Assembly (NCBI GenBank): GCA_964551175.1 | Contig: CAZKBZ010000024.1 | Coordinates: 1-34,074, forward strand | Direction: 5' to 3' | DNA length: 34,074 bases | From: Desulfobulbus_C sp964551175 | GTDB taxonomy: Bacteria; Desulfobacterota; Desulfobulbia; Desulfobulbales; Desulfobulbaceae | Part shown: piece by piece, positions 15,266 through 23,484 of the stretch | How positions within the stretch are numbered: position 1 is the first letter of the stretch | Layout: each line of letters starts with the position of its first letter | Position numbers and translations under genes: made by a program | The notes under the pieces: model-generated | The model's database searches: none | What the model was told of the DNA's origin: nothing | Seen by the model: the letters and a program-made list of their open reading frames with translations, nothing else

Positions 15266-16309
15266 TCAGTCAGCAGTCCGGTCCGGACAACTGTTTCGCC
15301 AGCAGGTGGGGTCTGCCGCCAGGTAATCACCAGTGAGTTGGTAGGCAGCGCCACGGCAGCCGTAGCATTCAGCTGCCTTGTCGCAGTCCCGGCATTCCCC
15401 CTTGATCATCTGCCGGTAGTTTTTCAGGTTGTTGATGATCTCACTGTTTTTTATGATATCAGCAAGCCTGTTTTTCCTGATGTTTCCGACAGGAATGGTC
15501 ACTCCAACGCAGGGCATCACATCACCGCTGGCGGTAACCACGCAGGACACCTGGTGGCGCATGCACTTGTTGCCAACCAGTGGCGGTTGCGGTTCCCAGT
15601 TCCGGCCGTATTTTTTCCGGTCAATGGCTGCCAGCTCAGTGAACAGCTCTTTCAACTCCATACCGCCAACGTTCAGCCAGCTGTTGTTCACTGCATTCTC
15701 TTGGGGCGTGATCACTTCAAAATAGGGCTCGATGTTTTCGTCGCGCAGCCACTGCCACATCTCGGGTAATTCATTGATGTTCTGTCTGCAGATAACGGTA
15801 CTGATGGCAAGGAAGAGCTCTTTTGAAGGATAGCCTGCCTCCTTCAGATTGGTAAGTGCCGTGGAAATAAGAGAAGATGCCCCGACTTTTCCGGCCAGTT
15901 CATCCTGAATTGCAGCATCCCTTGAGTTGAGCTTAAGTGCCACCCGCACCCTGTTCTCAGCAAGTACAGCAGCCAGTTTCCGGTCAATGCCTGAGCCGTT
16001 TGTGAACATTTCGATGGTAAGGCCTTCCCGGCTCAGGAACCTGATCATCTCTCTGATATGCGGGTAGATGCTGGGTTCGCCACCCAGGATGATGATTTTG
16101 CGGGCTCCCATCTCCTTTGCCTGCAGGATAGTGTCCCTGATCTCAGCTCTGGTAAGCTCATTTTCGCGCTGAGATCCGGAAGGGACATAGCAGTAGGAGC
16201 AGCGAAAATTGCAGACACGGCTGAATTCAATCTCCATGGACAGCAGTCTGCCCTCAGCCACTGCCTCTTTTATCTCATCACCTGTAAATTCAAGATTGTA
16301 TATCTGCAT
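15266..16309 (-). CDS. Radical SAM protein with SPASM-type C-terminal domain
   Basis: A 347-residue radical SAM enzyme. The 4Fe-4S/SAM site is Cys33-x3-Cys37-x2-Cys40 (CNFRCSYC), followed by the GGEP motif (ILGGEPSI). The C-terminal region is Cys-rich (CMRHQVSC, PCVG, then ECRDCDKAAECYGCRG and a final C...C), the layout of a SPASM domain binding auxiliary clusters. SPASM enzymes modify peptides, carbohydrates or other small molecules, so the substrate is open. No peptide substrate gene is visible next to it. It is the last gene of the long minus-strand cluster, six bases after the B12-type radical SAM gene. Confidence 0.9.
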   Translation of the reverse strand: MQIYNLEFTGDEIKEAVAEGRLLSMEIEFSRVCNFRCSYCYVPSGSQRENELTRAEIRDTILQAKEMGARKIIILGGEPSIYPHIREMIRFLSREGLTIEMFTNGSGIDRKLAAVLAENRVRVALKLNSRDAAIQDELAGKVGASSLISTALTNLKEAGYPSKELFLAISTVICRQNINELPEMWQWLRDENIEPYFEVITPQENAVNNSWLNVGGMELKELFTELAAIDRKKYGRNWEPQPPLVGNKCMRHQVSCVVTASGDVMPCVGVTIPVGNIRKNRLADIIKNSEIINNLKNYRQMIKGECRDCDKAAECYGCRGAAYQLTGDYLAADPTCWRNSCPDRTAD

Positions 16310-16315
16310 GGAACC

Positions 16316-17806
16316 TTACTGTTCTTCAAGATCTATAAAGGTATTCATATCATTCCAGCGCTGTACTTCGCGTTGGTATCTTCCTTCCCAACCCATGTTG
16401 TTCAAAACTCTTTTATAATGCATTTTCAGAAACGGTTTAAAGGTAAAACGCCAGATGGAAGTCCAGAGTTTGCCCTGGGTTCTGGCGTGCTGTGAAGGGT
16501 CCCAGAAACCAAGGACCTGCTGGCGGTGGTACCAGAACAGGTACTGCAGCCGGTCAGAATCCAGGTGTCTGGTGCGTACATTAGCCCACAGGCCGCTGTA
16601 CTTACTTAGATTTGTTGGATTGGTGACCAGGTTTTCCGCCATCAGGAATTCCCGCATACCTGTCTTTGGATAAGGAGTGAGAATCTGACAGTAGGCGGCA
16701 TCTGCATTGATGGATTTGAGAAAGGTGTAGTTTTCAATAATGGAGTCTTCGTCGTCATCGGGAAAACCGAAGATCAGGCCGCCGATGACCATGATGCCGT
16801 ACCGGTGACAGTTTTCAACGGCTTTTTTAGAAGCTAAGCAGATATCACCTTTACCGGCAGTGGACAGGTTCTTTTTTGAAGCGTTTTCAATGCCGAGAAA
16901 GACGGAGCGGAAGCCCGCCTCTGCCATCTTCTTGACCATGGCCTCGTTTTGAGACATGGAGATGCAGTCCGCCTGCACCACCAGATTGAGGTTTTTGTAT
17001 TTTCTGGCAATGATCGCGTCACAGAGCTCTATCACCCGCTTGGGGTTGAGTACCATGTTGTCATCGACAATAAAAACCCAGCGGGTTTTTTGCTTATAGT
17101 AAATATCATCCAGGTCCGCCAGCACCCGGCTGATTGGATACGTCCGGAAGGTCCTGCCGTACATATGCTTCATAGAGCAGAAGTTGCAGCTGCGGGTGCA
17201 GCCCCTTGAGGTCTCCAGCAGTTCAATCTTGGAATGAATGATATGGTAGCCCCAGGTAAGCCTGCGCTTGTCCCGGATGGGGAGTTTGAGATTACTTAAG
17301 TCAAGCGTCGGTCCCCGTTCATTATGAATCCACTTGCCGTCCTTTTTCCAGGACAGGGACAGAATGTCTTCCAGCTGATCTCTTCCGTCCAGGGCGTTGA
17401 CCAGGCGGCGGCACACCTCCTCACCTTCGCCTCGAATCATGAAATCGATCAGTTCAGCAGCCTCGGTCCGGCTGATTTCTTCAGACATCAGGGTGGCGTG
17501 ATAGCCGCCGATGACGATTTTTATCCCTGGCAGAATCTGTTTGATCAGCCGGGCGATTTTAATGCAGGTGTCATACTGCCAGGCCATGGCCGACAATCCC
17601 ACCAGGTCGGGCTGGATTTTTTTCAGAGTTTTCGTGAGATATTTTTTTATGGATCGCCGTTTTCTGATCAGGTCGATCAGGTATACCTGGTGATCATCAT
17701 CAATGTTACCACCCACACAGGCAATGCCATGGTTGGGCATGTGCACTGCTGTTTCATGAATGATAATCGGCACGACGTCGGGCATGGATATTAAGATAAC
17801 TTTCAT
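16316..17806 (-). CDS. Radical SAM protein with B12-binding-type domain (first)
   Basis: A 496-residue protein (start chosen at 17806, MKVILISMPD; the upstream in-frame extension overlaps the PlsC-like gene). The N-terminal 150 residues form a Rossmann-like B12-binding fold of the kind in class B radical SAM enzymes (PDLVGLSAMAWQ, IVIGGYHATL), but I see no DxHxxG motif, so cobalamin may bind base-off or not at all. The radical SAM site is Cys203-x3-Cys207-x2-Cys210 (RGCTRSCNFC). Such enzymes methylate or rearrange unactivated carbons, and C-methylation of the cluster's product is a plausible but unproven role. Confidence 0.88.
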   Translation of the reverse strand: MKVILISMPDVVPIIIHETAVHMPNHGIACVGGNIDDDHQVYLIDLIRKRRSIKKYLTKTLKKIQPDLVGLSAMAWQYDTCIKIARLIKQILPGIKIVIGGYHATLMSEEISRTEAAELIDFMIRGEGEEVCRRLVNALDGRDQLEDILSLSWKKDGKWIHNERGPTLDLSNLKLPIRDKRRLTWGYHIIHSKIELLETSRGCTRSCNFCSMKHMYGRTFRTYPISRVLADLDDIYYKQKTRWVFIVDDNMVLNPKRVIELCDAIIARKYKNLNLVVQADCISMSQNEAMVKKMAEAGFRSVFLGIENASKKNLSTAGKGDICLASKKAVENCHRYGIMVIGGLIFGFPDDDEDSIIENYTFLKSINADAAYCQILTPYPKTGMREFLMAENLVTNPTNLSKYSGLWANVRTRHLDSDRLQYLFWYHRQQVLGFWDPSQHARTQGKLWTSIWRFTFKPFLKMHYKRVLNNMGWEGRYQREVQRWNDMNTFIDLEEQ

Positions 17807-17814
17807 GCTGATTG

Positions 17815-18624
17815 TTAAGAAATTGTTGAATTTGTTGTAGTGCAGCCTGCAGCTGTCAGTATCCGGCGAACCTGGCATTCCAGTTCAGAAGGCGCAGGAG
17901 GGTTGTTTTCATAATCCGGCTCTATTTTCCCGGCCAGGGTAACCGTGATGGTATTATGAATTCCGGTGTTAAACAGGAACGTTCCCGGTGTATAAAGCCT
18001 GTCGCTGTTACAGATACGGATAACGCTGATCGGTGCTTTGCAGAGACGGGCAATCTTAAATGATCCTCTGTTCAAGCTGCCGAGTCTGCCGTCACGGCTC
18101 CTGGTTCCTTCAGGAAAGATAAAGAGATTGCCTCCGGCTGCCAGATAGTCATCCATTTTTTCAATTTGATCAATCATCATCTGGGAAAAAGGGGGTGCTG
18201 CAGTGGAAGGGAGGTATCCTGCTGTTTTCAGAAACCAGCCAAAAACGGGTATGTTGAAAAACCTGCTTTTCACAATGGTTTTGTGACGCTCAAAGAGAGA
18301 AATAAGGAGCAATGGATCCAGGTAGGAGACATGGTTGCAGACAATAACAGAAGACCTGATAGCGCTGATCCCAGTATCGATCTGCCATTTATGGTTGGGG
18401 ATAATGATACGGGCAAGCCGGAAAAAACCTCGGTAGAATCTGCTGTTTAATCGTTGAAAGGCGAGTTCCCTGTCACAGGAGAAAAGGTAGGCCGCCAGGT
18501 AAAAAAACAGGAAAAAGACAACAAAACCGACAGTAAAATAGGTCCAGAGCATTATGGTTGCAAAAAAGGCGTGTATCCTGCCCGGCAGGATTGCAGAGGG
18601 TGCCTCAGTATGTCTGTCGTCCAT
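17815..18624 (-). CDS. 1-acylglycerol-3-phosphate acyltransferase-like (PlsC family)
   Basis: A membrane acyltransferase with the family motif NHVSYLDP (H-x4-D) and FPEGTRSRDG (FPEGT block). Two hydrophobic N-terminal helices span about residues 15-50. Start is uncertain: MDDRH at 18624 overlaps the ketosynthase by 20 bases, while MSRTL at 18675 overlaps it by 71; neither has a strong ribosome binding site. Within this cluster it may acylate a glycerol- or product-linked hydroxyl rather than phospholipid, but a general lysophosphatidate role is possible. Confidence 0.87.
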   Translation of the reverse strand: MDDRHTEAPSAILPGRIHAFFATIMLWTYFTVGFVVFFLFFYLAAYLFSCDRELAFQRLNSRFYRGFFRLARIIIPNHKWQIDTGISAIRSSVIVCNHVSYLDPLLLISLFERHKTIVKSRFFNIPVFGWFLKTAGYLPSTAAPPFSQMMIDQIEKMDDYLAAGGNLFIFPEGTRSRDGRLGSLNRGSFKIARLCKAPISVIRICNSDRLYTPGTFLFNTGIHNTITVTLAGKIEPDYENNPPAPSELECQVRRILTAAGCTTTNSTIS

Positions 18625-19849
18625 TTTTGATGAGCAGAGAGGTGTTGACACCACCGAAGGCAAAGTTCTGGACATTTGCGATGCTGGTTTGTGTGTTGGT
18701 CAGGCCGTTGGTGTGGTTGAGCATGGAACATCGCTCATCTACCCAATCAAGATTCAGCGTCGGAGCAATAAAATCTTCCTGCATCATGTACAGGGTCAGG
18801 ATCAGCTCAATAACTCCGCAGGCACCCATGGTGTGGCCCATATAGCTCTTCAGGCCGGTGACCAGCGGTTTACTGCCGTATACGGCGTCAATCGCCTGTG
18901 CCTCTATCACGTCACCCATCTTGGTGGCAGTGGCATGGGCACTGATAAAGTCCACCTCTTCCGGTCCGATATCCGCATCTTCAAGAGCCAGTTGCAGGGT
19001 TGCAGTAATACCATCCAGATTGGGCAGGATCAGGTCTCCGCCGTTGTTGTTGGAAGCAAAGCCGATAACCTCGGCGATAATGTCGGCCCCGCGGGCCTTT
19101 GCTGATTCAAGCTCTTCAAGCAAAACCATGCCTGCACCTTCTCCCACCACAAGACCGTCACGATCCTGATCAAACGGGCGGGGAGTGGCCTGCGGCGTGT
19201 CGTTATAGGCTACGGAACAGGCCAGCAGGTTGTCGAATACCGCCACAGTAGTGGTATCGTATTCATCGGCCCCGCCGCAGAGCATGGCGTCCTGCATGCC
19301 GTATTTCACCATTTCATAGCCAAGGCCGATGGACTGGCTGGAGGTGGTACAGGCCGTGGAAGAGGCAATGATCCGACCTGTTATTCCGAACATGCGGGTG
19401 ATGTTGACGGCAGTGGTGTGGACCATGGACTTGAGATAGTCCACAGCACCGATGGAGGAGAATTCTGATCTGGAGTTGCTGAAAAATGTTTTATAAATGT
19501 CCCGCTGCACAGTTGGACTGCCGTGCGTGGAACTAAACGATACCCCCAGGCGGCCGGAGGTGATGAAGTCGGGATCCAGTTTCGAGGTTTCAAGGACATC
19601 CTTTGCCACCTGGCAGCCGTAGTAGGCCACCGGCCCCATGGTTTTCCGGTATTGGCGGGAAAAACCATAATCAATGGAGTCATCAACCGTGCCAAAGACC
19701 CGTGAGTGGATATACTCGGTAAGAAGCCCATCGTCACGCAACGGCTTGACTCCGGACCGTCCCCTGCGCAGGCTGTCGACAATACCGGCTTTACCGTAGC
19801 CGATGGGCGTAATTGCCGAACATCCGGTTATGACGACTCTTCGGGCCAT
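18605..19849 (-). CDS. Beta-ketoacyl-ACP synthase, FabF/KAS II type (cluster copy 2)
   Basis: A 414-residue elongating ketosynthase. The catalytic triad is complete: Cys167 in SSTACTTS, His305 in ISAHATAT and His339 in KSYMGHTMGACG. Length is that of FabF. It begins five bases after its ACP gene ends and is followed by the overlapping PlsC-like gene. It is clearly distinct from the second ketosynthase at 27030-28172, so the cluster has two condensing systems. Its most probable role is chain extension on the ACP encoded next to it. Confidence 0.95.
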   Translation of the reverse strand: MARRVVITGCSAITPIGYGKAGIVDSLRRGRSGVKPLRDDGLLTEYIHSRVFGTVDDSIDYGFSRQYRKTMGPVAYYGCQVAKDVLETSKLDPDFITSGRLGVSFSSTHGSPTVQRDIYKTFFSNSRSEFSSIGAVDYLKSMVHTTAVNITRMFGITGRIIASSTACTTSSQSIGLGYEMVKYGMQDAMLCGGADEYDTTTVAVFDNLLACSVAYNDTPQATPRPFDQDRDGLVVGEGAGMVLLEELESAKARGADIIAEVIGFASNNNGGDLILPNLDGITATLQLALEDADIGPEEVDFISAHATATKMGDVIEAQAIDAVYGSKPLVTGLKSYMGHTMGACGVIELILTLYMMQEDFIAPTLNLDWVDERCSMLNHTNGLTNTQTSIANVQNFAFGGVNTSLLIKNGRQTY

Positions 19850-19854
19850 GGGAA

Positions 19855-20112
19855 TCAGCGGGATCCCGCCCCTGTCAACGCTTCAACATAGTCAAGGATA
19901 TCGTTGACGGTCCTGATGGACATGGCTTTTTCCTTTTCCTCCCTGGAAATGGAGAAACCTATAATTTTTTCTATCTTAGCCAGCAGTTCAATGGCATCTA
20001 TGGAGTCAAAGCCATGCTCATCGCGCAGGTTGTCATCCAGGCCGGGATTGTCAAATTCAAAATCATTTACAAGAATGGTTAGGATTTTTTTCTGGAGTTC
20101 GTCTCTAGTCAT
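19855..20112 (-). CDS. Acyl carrier protein (copy 1, left half)
   Basis: An 85-residue acyl carrier protein. The 4'-phosphopantetheine attachment Ser37 is in DEHGFDSIDAIE, a four-helix layout is apparent, and the protein is acidic. The gene lies immediately before the ketosynthase. It is separated from the upstream LpxL-like gene by 94 bases, the largest gap between genes in this part of the cluster. It carries growing chains for the adjacent ketosynthase. Confidence 0.95.
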   Translation of the reverse strand: MTRDELQKKILTILVNDFEFDNPGLDDNLRDEHGFDSIDAIELLAKIEKIIGFSISREEKEKAMSIRTVNDILDYVEALTGAGSR

Positions 20113-20181
20113 AATAACAGTCAGTATGGGGAGGTCCCGGAAACTGGAAGTTGTGCACCATATTATAAAAAAGAAGCACTA

Positions 20182-20210
20182 TTAATACACAGTTTTGTTC
20201 TTCAGCTCAA
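20182..20210 (-). promoter_or_regulatory. Possible internal promoter before the ACP-KS-PlsC-rSAM sub-operon
   Basis: On the minus strand, TTGAGC (20210-20205) and TATTAA (20187-20182) are 17 bases apart within the 94-base gap. It would give a separate start for the last five genes. Confidence 0.4.
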
Positions 20211-21079
20211 TAGATAAACCTGTCAAAATGGTACCATTCAAAAGGATGCTGCTGCAGGGTCAGTTCAAGAAGATCGGCATACTGCTGTGCAGCCATCCTG
20301 ATGGCCTGCTGTCGTTGATTTCTGGATGTTTCCTTAATGACGATTGGTTTTGACAGGGTAAAATGGTAGCTGTTGCTGCCGGTGCGAAAGGTAAAAAAGA
20401 CCAGAACAGGTGCACCTGTAAGCAGTGCAAAGACATACGGGGCTTCGGGGAACCGGGCCGTTTGGCCCAGGAAATCCACTTCAACACTGCGCTGCTCCTT
20501 CCGCCAGATGATATCACCTGTCATGGAAACAATCCCGCCTGAGCGCAGGTGATTGATGCCTTCAACCGCTTCAAAGGGTGAGCTGTTCTCTCTGTCAACG
20601 CCGATAATGCGGATTCCTGAATCACGCAGTTGTTCTTTCTGCAGACGTTCTACATCTTCCTTATCCTTGATTCCCATATAGAGCAGGATGTTGAGATCCC
20701 TGTTTGGCTGCTGCAGCAGGTGGGCGGCAATATCCCAGTTGCCCAGATGTGACTGCAGAATGATGGCGCCCCGGTTTTCGTCAATTTGCTCCAGATAATC
20801 AAGCCCTTCAGAGGTGTAAGATATGGCCTCTGCCTGCTCACTCAGCAGCAACCGGTCAAGATGGATGGTGGTAAAATTCTGGTACTGTCTGAAGGTGCAC
20901 CAGCGGTGATAGAGTGTTGATCGGTCCGGAAAAAGGATGGAGTAAAAACGGTGACTCTCGAAGGTCTTGGGAGAAAAGATATAGTAGCCCGCAGCAATAA
21001 GCCGGGAAACAGCCACAAAAAACCAGCGGCCGACCAGTCTGGTAATCCGGACCAGGACTTTGTAGCAGATTCCTTTCAT
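20207..21079 (-). CDS. Lipid A-type acyltransferase (LpxL/HtrB family)
   Basis: A 290-residue inner-membrane acyltransferase with one N-terminal transmembrane segment (about 20-35) and the catalytic His111-x4-Asp116 motif (SHLGNWD). The later portion has the usual RRK-type basic stretches and an N-terminal hydrophobic anchor. Family members move acyl chains from ACP to lipid A, and in aryl polyene clusters relatives carry out lipid attachment of the product. It overlaps the glycosyltransferase gene by four bases (ATGA), so they are translated together. A dedicated role for the cluster product is favoured over general lipid A synthesis. Confidence 0.88.
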   Translation of the reverse strand: MKGICYKVLVRITRLVGRWFFVAVSRLIAAGYYIFSPKTFESHRFYSILFPDRSTLYHRWCTFRQYQNFTTIHLDRLLLSEQAEAISYTSEGLDYLEQIDENRGAIILQSHLGNWDIAAHLLQQPNRDLNILLYMGIKDKEDVERLQKEQLRDSGIRIIGVDRENSSPFEAVEGINHLRSGGIVSMTGDIIWRKEQRSVEVDFLGQTARFPEAPYVFALLTGAPVLVFFTFRTGSNSYHFTLSKPIVIKETSRNQRQQAIRMAAQQYADLLELTLQQHPFEWYHFDRFIY

Positions 21080-21744
21080 CTTCGAAAAATTCCTGTAACA
21101 ATGCGGCCTGTGATCAGCCTGGCAAAGGTGGCTGAATTGCGGCAGAAATCAATAAAAGGGCGAAAATGGGAGATGCGTTCCCCTTTTGGTTGGTATACGA
21201 CCCGGACCGGTGTCTCCAGGACAGGGATGTTTCGCTGCACGGCCCTGACCAGGACTTCCACTTCATATTGAAACCGTCTGGCAGCCACCGGCAGGTCCAG
21301 GGTTTCCGGCAGAGGATAGAGCCGAAAACCGGATTGTGAATCCGAGACCCTTGGACCGCCGGATACCCATACCCAGAAGTTGGAGAAAGCACGGCCGAAA
21401 CGGCTGGTCCAGGGAACAGTTTTTGTCTCCATACCCTGCCTTGCCCCGATGATGACAGGCCGCATATCTTCAGGAATGGCTCCAATCAATTTGTCAGCAT
21501 CAGCAGGATGATGCTGGCCGTCCGCATCCAGGGTGACAGCCCAGTCACAGCTTCTGGCAGCAGCTGTAAAACCGGTAAGCAGCGCCGCACCTTTGCCCTG
21601 GTTTTGTTCGTGACGCAGGACGGAAATTCTCTTGAACTGTTCAAGAATGGCGGAAGTGCGGTCAGTGGATCCGTCATCAACAACGAAAATCGGCAGGCCC
21701 AGTTGCAGGCAGTCATTGAGCACAGCTTCCAGCTGCTGTTCATG
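21076..21744 (-). CDS. Family 2 glycosyltransferase, N-terminus missing at the assembly gap
   Basis: A GT-A fold glycosyltransferase (family 2, dolichol-phosphate-mannose-synthase-like), 222 residues remaining. It has VVDDGSTD, the DxD motif in TLDADGQHH, and a conserved GARQGME region, followed by a C-terminal region without obvious membrane helices. The first 10-20 residues (the usual VVIPTYN-like start) are lost in the N run. The reading frame continues across the N run into the DegV gene by chance, so the apparent 802-residue fusion should not be accepted. The gene overlaps the LpxL-like gene. Glycosyltransferase plus acyltransferase pairs are typical of aryl polyene clusters. Confidence 0.88.
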   Translation of the reverse strand, partial: HEQQLEAVLNDCLQLGLPIFVVDDGSTDRTSAILEQFKRISVLRHEQNQGKGAALLTGFTAAARSCDWAVTLDADGQHHPADADKLIGAIPEDMRPVIIGARQGMETKTVPWTSRFGRAFSNFWVWVSGGPRVSDSQSGFRLYPLPETLDLPVAARRFQYEVEVLVRAVQRNIPVLETPVRVVYQPKGERISHFRPFIDFCRNSATFARLITGRIVTGIFRR

Positions 21745-21844
21745 NNNNNNNNNNNNNNNNNNNNNNNNNNNNNNNNNNNNNNNNNNNNNNNNNNNNNNNN
21801 NNNNNNNNNNNNNNNNNNNNNNNNNNNNNNNNNNNNNNNNNNNN
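21745..21844. other. Assembly gap of 100 N
   Basis: Exactly 100 N, the conventional placeholder for a gap of unknown size. The missing ends of the two flanking genes would need about 100 bases or more, so the real gap may be short. Confidence 0.98.
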
Positions 21845-23484
21845 GACAGGGGGATGACAATAATTTCAGCTTTGGGCAGCAGGCGATGGATAGCTTCATA
21901 AGGTTTTTTTTCAACCCATTGACGGTTATCCGAGTATTGCAGCAGCACCAGGGGGCAGGGGGATGCTTCGGCCTGCAACCGGGTGACGGCAAATGTAAGC
22001 TGATCAGATCTGCTGCGGGTAGCTGCGATTTTTTTTACGCCATCAGCCATGGGGCTGATAACCGGTTTCACGTGCAACAGGTCGCCGAAAAAACTCTTTA
22101 ATCCGGAAATCCTGCCGCCGGCTGCCAGGTATTTCAACTCATGGATAAAAACATACTCCCGGCAGTCCTGACAGCGCTGCCGGGCATAGTTGATGACCTG
22201 TTCTGCACTGGCCGGTTTGTCGGCAAAGCGGGCAGTGAGCAGGGTGATGAGTGCAAGTCGTCCCGAGGCCGCTCCACTGTCCAGGAGGTGCAGCTGGTTT
22301 TTGTGATCATGGCTCTCTTTCCAGGACCGGGCCGCAGCATAGTTACCGGTGTACGCAGAACCGACGCAGAGATACAGGACTGTCCTGTACTGCTCTACAG
22401 CAGAGCGGTACTGTTGATATCGTTCAAAATTGGAAGCCTGGGCCGTACTGACCCGGGTGTTTTGGCGCATCAGTGCGTAGATTTCTTCCGGCTTGCAGAG
22501 ACTTTCCGGGCAGGAACGGTTATCTGCAATGATATAGCTGTCCAGCAGGGTGATGCCGAGTTTTTTTGCCGTTTTTCGCCCCAGGGAGCCGGCTGCATCG
22601 GTCATGATATGCACGGACCTGTTCTTTACAGGCATGGCCGGCTTTGCCTCCATTTCCATATCCTCATCATTCCAGCGGATAAGTTTTCCCATGGATGTCA
22701 GGTGCTCCCGTACCCGGTCAGGATCAGGGCTGTGGAGATGGACTTTCAGCCTGCTGTTATCACTGCTGATCACAACGCTGTCACCAAGAGCTGCAAGTTT
22801 CCGGATTGTCCCGGCAGAATAATCACCGGTCGTATCGATCAGTGCATCAATGCAGTGACTGGAACAGGGGTCAGGGGACCATGTCCGGGCAAGGCTGAGT
22901 CTGTTGTGAAATCGTCTGCTAACAGATGGTGTTTTTCCTGAAAAGGCGGTAATTCTTTTAAAAAATCCTTCCAGGAAAATAAACATGCCCAGGGCGCCGG
23001 AATCCACGACCCCTCCATTTTTCAGCTCAGGCAGCAGTTCGCAGCCGGCAAGGACCGTAGCCTGCAGCTGGTTGCAGAGGGGAAGAAATCCGGCTGCATC
23101 CGGGAATGACTGATCGGCCAGTGTTCGGGCAAGGGTGTCAAATACATCCAGCATGGTGCCGTGCCTGGGATCCAGCACTGCCTTCCGGGCTCTGTCTCTG
23201 CCGCAAAGAGCTGCATTAGGCAACTGGCTGTTGTCTTTTGCCTGTAGAAAATCCTGCAGAAAGGCTGCAGCAATGTTACCGGAATTGCCGGTGGCGGAAC
23301 GGGCCAGCAGATCCGGCAGATCTTCCTGTTCGATACCGGTCTGCTGCAACGGGGCCAGGCTGATTCTCAGGTTGGTGCCGGTATCACTGTCCGCCACCGG
23401 GAAGACGTTGATCCGGTCCAGAAGGTCGGACCAGGAGGACAGACATCCATAGCCGTCTGCTGCGGCACGGATGATGCTGTTCAT
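21845..23484 (-). CDS. DhaL-DegV fusion protein, fatty acid kinase-like (C-terminus lost in the gap)
   Basis: About 546 residues remain. The N-terminal domain (about 1-200) is DhaL/FakA-type: FPVADSDTGTNL, a nucleotide and metal-binding motif that usually reads DGDTGTN, and ATGNSG, then HGTMLDV. The C-terminal domain (about 290 to the end) is DegV/FakB-type, which binds a fatty acid: TDAAGSLG, STAQASN, SAYTGNY and LKYLAAGGRISG. The last 20 or so residues (normally an HTGPG-like motif) are lost at the gap. In Gram-positive bacteria, FakA and FakB are separate and make acyl-phosphate; here both are in one chain inside an acyl-lipid cluster. A self-contained acyl-phosphate donor for the cluster is my inference. 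It overlaps the AMP-ligase gene by four bases. Confidence 0.85.

Noticed and set aside
21076..23484. Apparent single 802-residue DegV-glycosyltransferase fusion
   Set aside because: The join lies entirely within 100 N. Each half ends or begins short of its family domain, so they are two genes with missing ends.
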